Of a DNA stretch of 48,022 nucleotides, positions 39,980 through 48,022 are shown piece by piece (the stretch's first letter is position 1; each line of letters opens with the position of its first letter). The position numbers and the translations under genes are program-made. The stretch is from the NCBI GenBank assembly GCA_030726915.1, contig JANRCR010000007.1:1-48022 (forward strand), read 5' to 3'. The notes under the pieces are model-generated. The model searched no databases. It saw nothing but the letters and a program-made list of their open reading frames with translations, and was not told where the DNA came from. This DNA comes from Candidatus Nanopelagicales bacterium. Lineage in GTDB: Bacteria; Actinomycetota; Actinomycetes; S36-B12.

Positions 39980-41647
39980 TCACTCCACGCCGATAATCAA
40001 TGGCCACAGCGGCTGGCCGCCATCCACGGTGATGACGTCAATTCCCGCATGGCTTCGCTGCAGTACGTCGGCCAAGTCATCAGCCCAGGGCAGATCCGCA
40101 TCCGATCCGAGAACCAACGTCACCAGCTCGCCTCCCATGGAGAGGAGTCGGTCAGCCACCGAGATTGCGACGGATGTCTGATCCGGCCCGATGTCGACGA
40201 TGTCACCATCGGTGAGACCGAGGACATCACCCACCCGGCAGGGGCCGGCGCTCGTGAGCGCTGCCTTGGACGCAACGGTCACGGCGCCATACCGCGTCGC
40301 GCCCGCGGCGCGAGTCATGGCGACAGCATCCTCATCGAATCGTGCACCAGGATCGTGCACAGCCAGCGCGGCCAAACTTTGAACAATCGAGCGCGTCGGG
40401 ATGACGGCGACCCGACATCCTTCGATACGGGCTTGTTCAGCCGCCGCCTCGGCCACGGCTAGGGAATCCGAATCACTGGGCATCAGGAGCACCTCCAGCG
40501 CTCCTGCACGGTGGATCCCGTCGAGAAGTTCAGCGGTCGAAGGTCGGCGTCGCGGCTTAGCGGGGACGACAAGCGCACCCTGCTCGACCACGAGGGCAGC
40601 GGTCCCGGGCCCATGGGTCACGATGACAACGCGGCGCCCCTCGGGCAGTTGGGCGGGCGCTGCGTGGGCCAGGTACGTCACACGGATGCGCTCGACCCGC
40701 CCGATGGCAAGACCGGCTTCAATGGCCGCACCGGCATCGTGGACGTGCACATGCACATTCCACAGGGTTTCGTCCCCCGTGATCATGACCGAGTCCCCGA
40801 GGCCTTCGAGATCGCTGCGCAGGGCGACAACACCCGCAGTATCGGCCCTGAGCAGATACATCACCTCGTACGACGGATCCGCTGCATTGCCGGGGGCCAA
40901 GGCAGGGCCTCGCGTCGGTGCCGGCAGTTTGGCTCGCAGCGCACGGCCCGGCCGTCGCCTCCTGACCCCGGTGACAACGTCAAGAAGGGCGTCGTACACG
41001 ACCACGAGGCCCTGACCGCCCGCATCCACCACACCGGCATCACGTAGGACGGCCAGTTGCTCCGTTGTGAGCGCCAAGGCATCGTGGGATGCATCTACCG
41101 CTTGCTCGATGACCGCGACAATGTCCTCACCAGCGGACTCGGCTGCTTCCGCAGCCTCGGCGGCGGCGCGCGCCACCGACAGGATCGTTCCTTCCACGGG
41201 GCGCGACACGGCGACGTAGGCCTCATCGCTCGCACTGCGCATGGCCGCGCGGATGAGCGCCGGGGTCAACTCGGCTCCCTCGGGAACGCCCGCGAGCACC
41301 GAGGCCACCCCGCGGATGATTTGGGCGAGGATCACCCCCGAGTTGCCACGTGCCCCGAGCAGTGCGCCGCGTGACATTGCTCCCGTGATCGCCTCGACAC
41401 TGGGGCGCCCGCCCAATGCTTCAACCTCGTCACAGACCGAATCGATGGCCGCACATGCCGACTCCACGGTGAGGAACATGTTGGTCCCCGTATCGCCGTC
41501 GGGCACGGGGAAAACGTTGAGTGCGTCGATGGTGGTGCGTTCCTCGCCGAGGGCCGCCAGGGACGCCTCGGCCCAGGCGCGCACCGCCGCACCGTGCAGG
41601 CGCGCCAGGCGGGGCTGCCGTGCCGGTGGGGACGGGGCCACGCTCAC
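39980..41647 (-). CDS. DAK2 (DhaL) domain / FakA-like protein
   Basis: ALNVFPVPDGDTGTNMFLTVESA and GARGNSGVILAQIIRG. Confidence 0.88.
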   Translation of the reverse strand: MSVAPSPPARQPRLARLHGAAVRAWAEASLAALGEERTTIDALNVFPVPDGDTGTNMFLTVESACAAIDSVCDEVEALGGRPSVEAITGAMSRGALLGARGNSGVILAQIIRGVASVLAGVPEGAELTPALIRAAMRSASDEAYVAVSRPVEGTILSVARAAAEAAEAAESAGEDIVAVIEQAVDASHDALALTTEQLAVLRDAGVVDAGGQGLVVVYDALLDVVTGVRRRRPGRALRAKLPAPTRGPALAPGNAADPSYEVMYLLRADTAGVVALRSDLEGLGDSVMITGDETLWNVHVHVHDAGAAIEAGLAIGRVERIRVTYLAHAAPAQLPEGRRVVIVTHGPGTAALVVEQGALVVPAKPRRRPSTAELLDGIHRAGALEVLLMPSDSDSLAVAEAAAEQARIEGCRVAVIPTRSIVQSLAALAVHDPGARFDEDAVAMTRAAGATRYGAVTVASKAALTSAGPCRVGDVLGLTDGDIVDIGPDQTSVAISVADRLLSMGGELVTLVLGSDADLPWADDLADVLQRSHAGIDVITVDGGQPLWPLIIGVE

Positions 41648-41708
41648 CTCCTCTGACGTCCGGCCGATGTGACCTGAGCCACCGTATCTCCCGGACCGGG
41701 CGCCCGGT

Positions 41709-41738
41709 TTGGGATGCGGGCCCGGTGTCGGCTAATGT
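41709..41738 (+). promoter_or_regulatory. Possible sigma70-type promoter for rpmB (TTGGGA-N18-TAATGT)
   Basis: Weak -35/-10 match upstream of rpmB in the divergent gap. Confidence 0.3.
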
Positions 41739-41805
41739 CATGGGGCTGTCGCCCAATGGCGGCGGAAGCGACCCCGGCTAGCGCCGAGCACATGAGGAGA
41801 TCACC

Positions 41806-41994
41806 GTGGCTGCCAACTGCGACGTCTGCGGCAAGGGCCCCAGCTTCGGCAACAGCATCTCGCACTCGCATCGTCGGACCTCGCGCCGGTGGAACCCCAA
41901 CATCCAGACGGTACGCGCGCTCATCGGGCGCACCCCCAAGCGACTCAACGTCTGCACCTCCTGCCTCAAGGCAGGCAAGGTCACCCGCGCCTGA
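41806..41994 (+). CDS. rpmB: 50S ribosomal protein L28
   Basis: AANCDVCGKGPSFGNSISHSHRRTSRRWNPNIQ...; GTG start preceded by GAGGAGA. Confidence 0.96.
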   Translation: MAANCDVCGKGPSFGNSISHSHRRTSRRWNPNIQTVRALIGRTPKRLNVCTSCLKAGKVTRA

Positions 41995-42024
41995 CCGGTA
42001 GGGGCGCACCCATCCCCACCCCGC

Positions 42025-43032
42025 TTAACTCCGGAAGTGCTCAAACCCCGTCAGGTGATCGCGCTTCTTGCCGTCGACTGTGACGGTGGGACCTTGTGAT
42101 CCGGCCTCACTCACCGATCCGATCACCGTGAATCCCTCGGGCACATCCCGCCCGCTCGCAAAGGTCGCGAGCAACGCATGGTCATCGCCCCCACCCAGCA
42201 CCCACTGGAGGGGATCTAGGTTGTATGCCGCAGCGGTTGATGCCAGCACGTCATCCACCGGCAGGTCCGCTGCTGTGATGTCTATGTCCACACCCGAAGC
42301 CTGCGCTAGTCGACGGGCATCAATGAGGAGACCATCGCTGACATCCATCATCGCGTGCACACCAGCGTCATTAGCTCGCAAGCCGGCGGTGTAGTCCGGG
42401 CGCGGGCGTCGATGCGCATCGACCAGGGCACGCGGAGAACGAAATCCGCGAGACAGCACCGCCAGTCCCGCTGCCGCGCAGCCGAGGGATCCGCACACGG
42501 CCACCACATCGCCCGCGCAGGCGCTCGAACGCAGCACGGGACGTCGCCCTCCCAGGTCACCAAATGCCGTTACCCCGATGGTGATGGAATCAGCCGCGAC
42601 CAGGTCTCCTCCGAGCAACGTCGTACCCGCTCGAGCCGCTTCCTCGAGCAGCCCCTCAAGGAATCCGTCAACCCACGCCACGTCCGTCTCCGGGGGCAGG
42701 GCCAGCGCCACGACCAGTCCCGTGGCCCTGGCACCCATCGCCGCAATGTCGGCGAGGTTTTCGGCCGCAGCCTTGCAGCCGATGTCCTCAGCACGTGACC
42801 AGTCACGACGGAAGTGGCGTCCCTCGACGAGCATGTCCGTCGTGATGACCACCCTGCCGTCCGGGGCCGCGACGACCGCGGCATCATCCCCGGGACCCAC
42901 GGTCACGCGGCCTGAGTCGGCACGGGACTCCTCGGTCCCCGGATCCGCGTGCGCGTGGGTCGAGGCCGTCATGGCGAGAATCCGCTCCACGACGGCAATC
43001 TCGCCCATCTCCCCCACGGTTCGCTCCGTCAT
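42025..43032 (-). CDS. thiL: Thiamine-monophosphate kinase
   Basis: VGPGDDAAVVAAPDGRVVITTDMLVEGRHF. Confidence 0.94.
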   Translation of the reverse strand: MTERTVGEMGEIAVVERILAMTASTHAHADPGTEESRADSGRVTVGPGDDAAVVAAPDGRVVITTDMLVEGRHFRRDWSRAEDIGCKAAAENLADIAAMGARATGLVVALALPPETDVAWVDGFLEGLLEEAARAGTTLLGGDLVAADSITIGVTAFGDLGGRRPVLRSSACAGDVVAVCGSLGCAAAGLAVLSRGFRSPRALVDAHRRPRPDYTAGLRANDAGVHAMMDVSDGLLIDARRLAQASGVDIDITAADLPVDDVLASTAAAYNLDPLQWVLGGGDDHALLATFASGRDVPEGFTVIGSVSEAGSQGPTVTVDGKKRDHLTGFEHFRS

Positions 43033-43120
43033 GCGCCCTCCAGCCGCCTTGCCCGCGTCATGGCACCCCGCGGACGCTAGGGTCCATCAGGCATCCGCTT
43101 GTCGATCGAAGGAGCCCCTG

Positions 43121-43357
43121 ATGACCGTACAGGCCTACGTACTCGTACAAACCGAGGTGGGCACCAGCGCTGGAGTTCGCGCGGCCATCGCTGCCCTCTC
43201 CGGTGTCACCTCAGCCGAGGATGTCACCGGCCCCTACGACATCATCGTTCGCGCGGAAGCTCCCGGGATGGATGAACTCGGCCGCGACATTCTTAGCGCG
43301 ATTCAGCAGGTCCCCGGCATCACCCGTACGCTCACGTGCCCCGTCGTTCGTCTGTGA
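43121..43357 (+). CDS. Stand-alone Lrp/AsnC ligand-binding (RAM-like) domain protein
   Basis: MTVQAYVLVQTEVGTSAGVRAAIAALSGVTSAEDVTGPYDIIVRAEAPGMDELGRDIL...; GAAGGAG RBS. Confidence 0.9.
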   Translation: MTVQAYVLVQTEVGTSAGVRAAIAALSGVTSAEDVTGPYDIIVRAEAPGMDELGRDILSAIQQVPGITRTLTCPVVRL

Positions 43358-43803
43358 TTCACCGCGTCGGCCGAAGAGCCTCCGCCGTCCTACTGGTCCC
43401 CGGTGTTGTGCTGCTCGCGGCGTGCGGCCGGCAGGTAGCCGTCCCCGCACCCGACGTCGACTCGCCCGCGTGCCAGACCGTGATGCTGCCCGATGTCGTC
43501 TCCGGTGCGGGGGCAAGGCCGACCCTCCTGCCGGGGACAGCCGCGTGGGGCGAACCCCCCATCACCTGGCGATGTGGAGTTAGCCGACCTGGGGGTCTCA
43601 CGCCGACATCTCAACTGGTGGAGGTCAATGGCATCGGCTGGCTGCCGGTGGAGGGTGCGGGAGGCACCGGCTTCTATGCGACCACCTGGCCCTCATCCGA
43701 ATCTCCCGTGTACATCGAGGTCCTCGTGCCGGAGGCCTACACCGCACCGGCCGACGTCCTCGCGGACCTCTCTCCCGCTCTCATGTCCGATATCGCGCCC
43801 TGA
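43354..43803 (+). CDS. DUF3515 family lipoprotein
   Basis: Signal peptide with lipobox LLAAC; GTGA overlap with the preceding gene (ATG 43336 is an alternative). Confidence 0.8.
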   Translation: MIHRVGRRASAVLLVPGVVLLAACGRQVAVPAPDVDSPACQTVMLPDVVSGAGARPTLLPGTAAWGEPPITWRCGVSRPGGLTPTSQLVEVNGIGWLPVEGAGGTGFYATTWPSSESPVYIEVLVPEAYTAPADVLADLSPALMSDIAP

Positions 43804-43822
43804 CACCAACCCTCGACCGTGA

Positions 43823-44914
43823 TCAGCGCAGACCCGTGCCCCTGCGCAGAGCATCGGCAATGAGCAGGTCAATGACCTGCGCGTAGTCCATGCCACTCGC
43901 CGCACACATACGCGGGAAGAGGGAGATCGGCGTGAAGCCCGGCATCGTGTTGACCTCGTTGACGATCACGCCTTCTGGGACCACGAAGAAGTCAACGCGG
44001 GCCAAACCCTCGCATCCCAAAGCCTCGAAGGCGGCGATGGCAAGACGACGAATCTCCTCCTCGACTTCCAGGGGCAGGTCCGCAGGAACGATGAGTTCCG
44101 CCGCATCATCGATGTACTTCGCGTCGAAATCATAAAACTCGTGATCGCCGCGCACCACAATCTCCGCGCATCGGGTCGCGCGTGGCACTCCTGACTCATC
44201 CACGATGACGCCACACTCAATCTCTCGGGCACCGAGGATGGCTGCCTCAACGATGAGGCGTGGATCCCAAACCTGAGCCCGCTCAATGGCTCCATCCAGG
44301 TCATCCGGAGCAGACACCTTCGAGATTCCCACCGAGGAACCCGCCCTCGCGGGTTTTACGAACACCGGGTAGCTCAGACCTGCGACGCGTCTGCGCACCT
44401 CATCCGGATCGCTCTCCCACTGTGCTGACGTCACCACGGTGCATGGGCCCGTCGGGAGACCCGCACCGGCAAGCATCGCCTTCATGTGGCCCTTATCCAT
44501 GGCTGCTGATGAGGCAAACACGCCGGATCCGACGTACGGAGTGCCGGCCATTTCCAGCAGGCCCTGGAGGGTGCCGTCTTCACCCCAGGGTCCGTGCAGG
44601 ACCGGGAACACCACGTCGATGTCGCGGATAGCACCGGATGTCGCGACCGCCCCCATGGGCTCGGGCACCAACACGACCGACTCCCCCGTGTCGATCACGG
44701 TCGGCAGCTCGCCCGCCGCGGTCGACGTCATGGCATCGGGGTTTGCCGGCACTCGCACCCACCGGCCATCCGGGAGCACTCCGACCGCCATCACGTCATA
44801 GCGTTCGGGATCCAGCGCACGGATGACGCCCCCAGCGCTGAGGCATGAGATGGAATGCTCGCTGCTGCGCCCGCCAAAGAGCACGAGGACGCGCACCCGC
44901 TCCACTTCTGCCAC
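43823..44914 (-). CDS. ddl: D-alanine--D-alanine ligase
   Basis: VRVLVLFGGRSSEHSISCLSAGG; VFVKPARAGSSVGISKV; VNEVNTMPGFTPISLFPRM; GTG 44914 start inferred. Confidence 0.95.
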   Translation of the reverse strand: MAEVERVRVLVLFGGRSSEHSISCLSAGGVIRALDPERYDVMAVGVLPDGRWVRVPANPDAMTSTAAGELPTVIDTGESVVLVPEPMGAVATSGAIRDIDVVFPVLHGPWGEDGTLQGLLEMAGTPYVGSGVFASSAAMDKGHMKAMLAGAGLPTGPCTVVTSAQWESDPDEVRRRVAGLSYPVFVKPARAGSSVGISKVSAPDDLDGAIERAQVWDPRLIVEAAILGAREIECGVIVDESGVPRATRCAEIVVRGDHEFYDFDAKYIDDAAELIVPADLPLEVEEEIRRLAIAAFEALGCEGLARVDFFVVPEGVIVNEVNTMPGFTPISLFPRMCAASGMDYAQVIDLLIADALRRGTGLR

Positions 44915-44956
44915 GCACGAGACGTTAGTCCCAGGCTTGCGGCTATGGTCGGCGCC

Positions 44957-46078
44957 ATGCCGGAAACCCACACCTGGTCCACCGAAAGCCTCTTGGTCCA
45001 CGCCGGTCGCCCCAGGGTCGTGCCGGGTGACCCCGTCAATGTGCCCATCGAACTCTCGTCCACCTTCTACGCCGGGGGCGATCCCGAATACGCGCGCGAC
45101 GGGACACGCAGCATGCGTGCTCTCGAGGAGGCCATCGAATCGATCGAGGGTGGTAGCGCTGTCGCCTTTGCCTCCGGCATGGCAGCCGCCAATGCCATCC
45201 TCGACCTCCTCCGCCCCGGGGCCATCGTCGTGGCTGCCGAATTCACCTACACGGGCGTCGCACTCCGCCTGCGCGAACTCCACGAGCGTGGCGCCATCGA
45301 ATTGCGCCTCGTGGATATCGCGGACACCACATCGGTCGTCGCCGCGCTCACCGGCGCCGACGCGGTGTGGATCGAATCGCCAACGAACCCGATGATGGAG
45401 ATCGCGGACATCCCTGCCATCAGTGCTACTGCACACACTGTCGGTGCACTCGTCGTTTGTGACAGCACGTTTGCAACACCGCTCGGCCAACGATCACTGA
45501 GCCTCGGTGCCGATGTCGTCCTTCACAGCGCCACCAAGGCCATCGGTGGACACTCCGACTGCCTCATGGGTCTTGCTGTCTCCGCGGACAGCGACATGGG
45601 CGAGGCAATCCGACACCGACGTACGCTGCTCGGCGCAGCACCGGGGGCGCTGGAATGCTTCCTCGTCCTCCGCGGACTGCGGACCCTGGGCGTGCGTTAC
45701 GCACGTTCCCAGGCCAGCGCTGAGATCATCGCCGCCCGGCTGCAGGACCACCCGGTGGTCAGCCGCGTGCGCTACCCCGGCCTGGCCGGTGATCCAGGAC
45801 ATGCGCTCAGCCGCAGGGACATGACCGGTCCGGGCTTCATGATCGCCCTTGAGGTGGATGGTGACGCACGGGCGGCACAGCGCGTCGCGGAGTCCACCCA
45901 GTTGTGGATCCACGCCACAAGCCTGGGTGGAGTTGAGTCACTCATCGAACGACGTCGTCGCTGGGCCGGAGAGAATGTCCGAGTCCCCGACACCCTGCTG
46001 CGACTATCGGTGGGCATCGAGAACGCGGATGACCTGTGGCTGGATCTGGACCAGGCCCTGAATACGGTTCGCGTCTGA
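44957..46078 (+). CDS. Cystathionine gamma-synthase/lyase family PLP enzyme
   Basis: DSTFATPLGQRSLSLGADVVLHSATKAIGGHSDC (PLP Lys). Confidence 0.9.
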   Translation: MPETHTWSTESLLVHAGRPRVVPGDPVNVPIELSSTFYAGGDPEYARDGTRSMRALEEAIESIEGGSAVAFASGMAAANAILDLLRPGAIVVAAEFTYTGVALRLRELHERGAIELRLVDIADTTSVVAALTGADAVWIESPTNPMMEIADIPAISATAHTVGALVVCDSTFATPLGQRSLSLGADVVLHSATKAIGGHSDCLMGLAVSADSDMGEAIRHRRTLLGAAPGALECFLVLRGLRTLGVRYARSQASAEIIAARLQDHPVVSRVRYPGLAGDPGHALSRRDMTGPGFMIALEVDGDARAAQRVAESTQLWIHATSLGGVESLIERRRRWAGENVRVPDTLLRLSVGIENADDLWLDLDQALNTVRV

Positions 46079-47086
46079 CTAGGTTAAAGATGTCTCCGAC
46101 TTAGGTGCCCGGGACATGAATGCAGCGAGCATGTCTCGTGGCTTCATCCCGTGGTGAACCACCTGGACGACCTGCTCGGTGATGGGCATCTCCACGCCGT
46201 GGCGCGCGGCGAGTTCCAGGATCGACTGACAACTCTTCACGCCCTCGCACGTCTGTTGCGTCGCAGACACGGTCTCCTCCACCGTGAGCCCCGAACCGAG
46301 GTTGACCCCGAAGGTCCGATTGCGAGACAGCGGAGACTGGCACGTCGCGATGAGATCCCCAACACCCGCTAGTCCCATAAACGTCAGCGGATCAGCCCCC
46401 ATCGACACTCCCAACCGGGTCATCTCCGCCAGTCCCCGCGTGATGAGGGCCGCCTGCGAGTTTTCTCCGAAGCCGAGCCCGGCTGCCATCCCGTTGGCGA
46501 GGGCAATGACGTTTTTGACGGAACCTCCCACCTCAACACCGACAACATCGGTCGTCCAGTAGGCACGGAAGTAGTCGGTCGAGCAGGCATCCTGAAGTTG
46601 CTGCGCGCTGACCTGGTCGGTGCAGGCAACGGTCGTTGCCGCTGGCTGCCGCAGCGCGATCTCACGCGCGAGATTGGGCCCTGAGACCACGGCGACGCGC
46701 GAAGCAGGGACGCCCGCAACGCCTTCAATGACCTGACTCATGCGCAGGGCCGTGCCGTTCTCAATGCCCTTCATGAGGCTGACCAGGACGCTATCGACGG
46801 CTAGGTGTTCGCGCCAATTCCCCAGATTCTCACGGAGCGACTGCGCGGGTATGGCGAGCACGACGAGGGGGGAATCACCCAGTGCCTGCACCGCATCGGT
46901 GGTGGCTCGGATGCCCTGCGGCAGAGTGATGCCGGAGTGGTAGCGCTCATTCATGTGGCGGGCGTTGATGGACTCCGCGGTGTCAGCATCACGGCTCCAC
47001 ATCACCACATCGCCACCAGCATCGGCTAGCACCATGGCAAACGCGGTCCCCCAGGATCCAGATCCCATGACGGTGACACGGCTCAT
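46079..47086 (-). CDS. gpsA: NAD(P)-dependent glycerol-3-phosphate dehydrogenase
   Basis: MSRVTVMGSGSWGTAFAMVLADAG; SVKNVIALANGMAAGLGFGENSQAALITRGLAEM. Confidence 0.96.
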   Translation of the reverse strand: MSRVTVMGSGSWGTAFAMVLADAGGDVVMWSRDADTAESINARHMNERYHSGITLPQGIRATTDAVQALGDSPLVVLAIPAQSLRENLGNWREHLAVDSVLVSLMKGIENGTALRMSQVIEGVAGVPASRVAVVSGPNLAREIALRQPAATTVACTDQVSAQQLQDACSTDYFRAYWTTDVVGVEVGGSVKNVIALANGMAAGLGFGENSQAALITRGLAEMTRLGVSMGADPLTFMGLAGVGDLIATCQSPLSRNRTFGVNLGSGLTVEETVSATQQTCEGVKSCQSILELAARHGVEMPITEQVVQVVHHGMKPRDMLAAFMSRAPKSETSLT

Positions 47087-47195
47087 GATTCCTCCTCACG
47101 AACTCTGCGCAACAGGTCGCTCATGTCCGGCAGTCTTTCAGGCAGCAGGGGCGCCTGTCAGCGGCTCCCGAGCAGACCCGTGGCATGCTCCACCC

Positions 47196-47825
47196 GTGGA
47201 CCCCCGATGGAGCATCGTGGTCCCCATTCGTCTCCAGACGGCAAAGACACGGTTATCCACCCGCCCGGCCCCTCTGCGCGAAACCCTCATGGTCGCGATG
47301 GCCCTTGATGTCATCGCAGCGGTGCGCGCGTGCCCGCACATCAGCGACATCCGCATCATTGGAGACGACCGGGCGCACGAACTTCTCATCGACACTGCGG
47401 ATCGCTTTGATGCCGTCACCTTCCTCAAGGACCCCGGAGATGGCCTGAACGGCGCCCTGACGGCTGGCTCGCGCGGGATATCCGGCCCGGTGGCGGCGCT
47501 GCTGGCGGACCTGCCCTGCCTCACTGCTGACCTGCTGACGCGCGTACTCACCGCCTGGCCTGATCAGCGAGCGATAGTCAGTGATACGGAAGGTATCGGC
47601 ACGACGATGCTCATGGCATCAAGCGGGCAGTTGCTCCGGCCGCACTTCGGACCTCGATCGCGGGCAGCCCACATCAGCGATGGAGCAGTCGACATCGCTG
47701 ATCGCTTTCCGGGTGAGTTCGCGGGGCTCCGACGCGACGTCGACAGTGAGGTAGGACTTTGGGATGCCCAGCGCATCGGCCTTGGGCCTCACACCACGTC
47801 CCTGCTCGCCTCGTCATCTCGGTAG
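47196..47825 (+). CDS. cofC: 2-phospho-L-lactate guanylyltransferase (F420 biosynthesis)
   Basis: GTG start [58 protein letters not shown]. Confidence 0.88.
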   Translation: MDPRWSIVVPIRLQTAKTRLSTRPAPLRETLMVAMALDVIAAVRACPHISDIRIIGDDRAHELLIDTADRFDAVTFLKDPGDGLNGALTAGSRGISGPVAALLADLPCLTADLLTRVLTAWPDQRAIVSDTEGIGTTMLMASSGQLLRPHFGPRSRAAHISDGAVDIADRFPGEFAGLRRDVDSEVGLWDAQRIGLGPHTTSLLASSSR

Positions 47826-47854
47826 GACATCCGCCCCTCGGCGCCATTGGATAC

Positions 47855-47890
47855 ATGAATGCGGGGCCGGTCTCCCGGCCCCGCATTCAT
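47855..47890. terminator. Perfect 16-bp inverted repeat with TCTC loop between convergent cofC and hupB
   Basis: ATGAATGCGGGGCCGG-TCTC-CCGGCCCCGCATTCAT; no strong T-tract on either side. Confidence 0.7.
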
Positions 47891-47916
47891 CAACTAGCCA
47901 TCGTTCATGGTGGGTT

Positions 47917-48022
47917 TTAGCGCTTCTTGGCCGCAACCTTCTTGGCAGGAGCCTTCTTGGCAACCGTCTTCTTGGCCGGAGCCTTCTTGGCCGGAGCCTT
48001 CTTGGCCGGAGCCTTCTTGGCC
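47917..48022 (-). CDS. hupB: Histone-like protein HupB/HU, Lys/Ala-rich C-terminal tail (truncated by window edge)
   Basis: Minus strand reads ...[34 protein letters not shown]. Confidence 0.8.
   Translation of the reverse strand, partial: AKKAPAKKAPAKKAPAKKTVAKKAPAKKVAAKKR
47968..48022. repeat. 15-bp tandem repeat (CTTCTTGGCCGGAGC) encoding PAKKA units
   Basis: Three full copies plus a partial one running off the window. Confidence 0.9.

Noticed and set aside
43823-45490. 555-aa ddl ORF taken at full length
   Set aside because: The first ~190 codons are antisense to the PLP enzyme gene; real Ddl starts near 44914.

Overview
High-GC window with the conserved gene order of an actinomycete (Actinomycetota) chromosome, densely coding, with about 48 CDS. 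Left flank: truncated FAD oxidoreductase, DUF2319-type membrane hydrolase, glutaryl-CoA dehydrogenase, CaiB-type CoA-transferase and propionyl-CoA synthetase. A long, mostly minus-strand core block follows: rlmN-cdsA-frr-pyrH-tsf-rpsB / M23 / xerC-dprA-comM-yraN-rnhB-lepB2-lepB1-rplS-trmD-rimM-khpA-rpsP-ffh-glnD-glnB-amtB-ftsY-smc-fpg-rnc-(ACP-like)-rpmF-DUF177-coiled coil-coaD-rsmD-recG-DAK2 / rpmB / thiL / Lrp-like / DUF3515 / ddl / PLP Cys-Met enzyme / gpsA / cofC / hupB (truncated). I saw no tRNA, rRNA, CRISPR array, transposon or prophage. The window is mostly conserved core genome. The most interesting signals are probable 'dead' paralogs in core positions. (1) A second signal peptidase I next to an intact one has both catalytic-dyad positions changed to Ala. 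(2) An acyl-carrier-like protein in the acpP position upstream of rnc has the phosphopantetheine Ser changed to Ala (DSL->DAL). (3) An M23-family protein lacks the first His of HxH. Other candidates are a multi-hairpin rpsB leader, a possible rplS leader, acidic low-complexity tails on S2 and S16, and convergent gene pairs with 0 bp or negative spacing. All calls come from reading the sequence and supplied translations; no database search was run.
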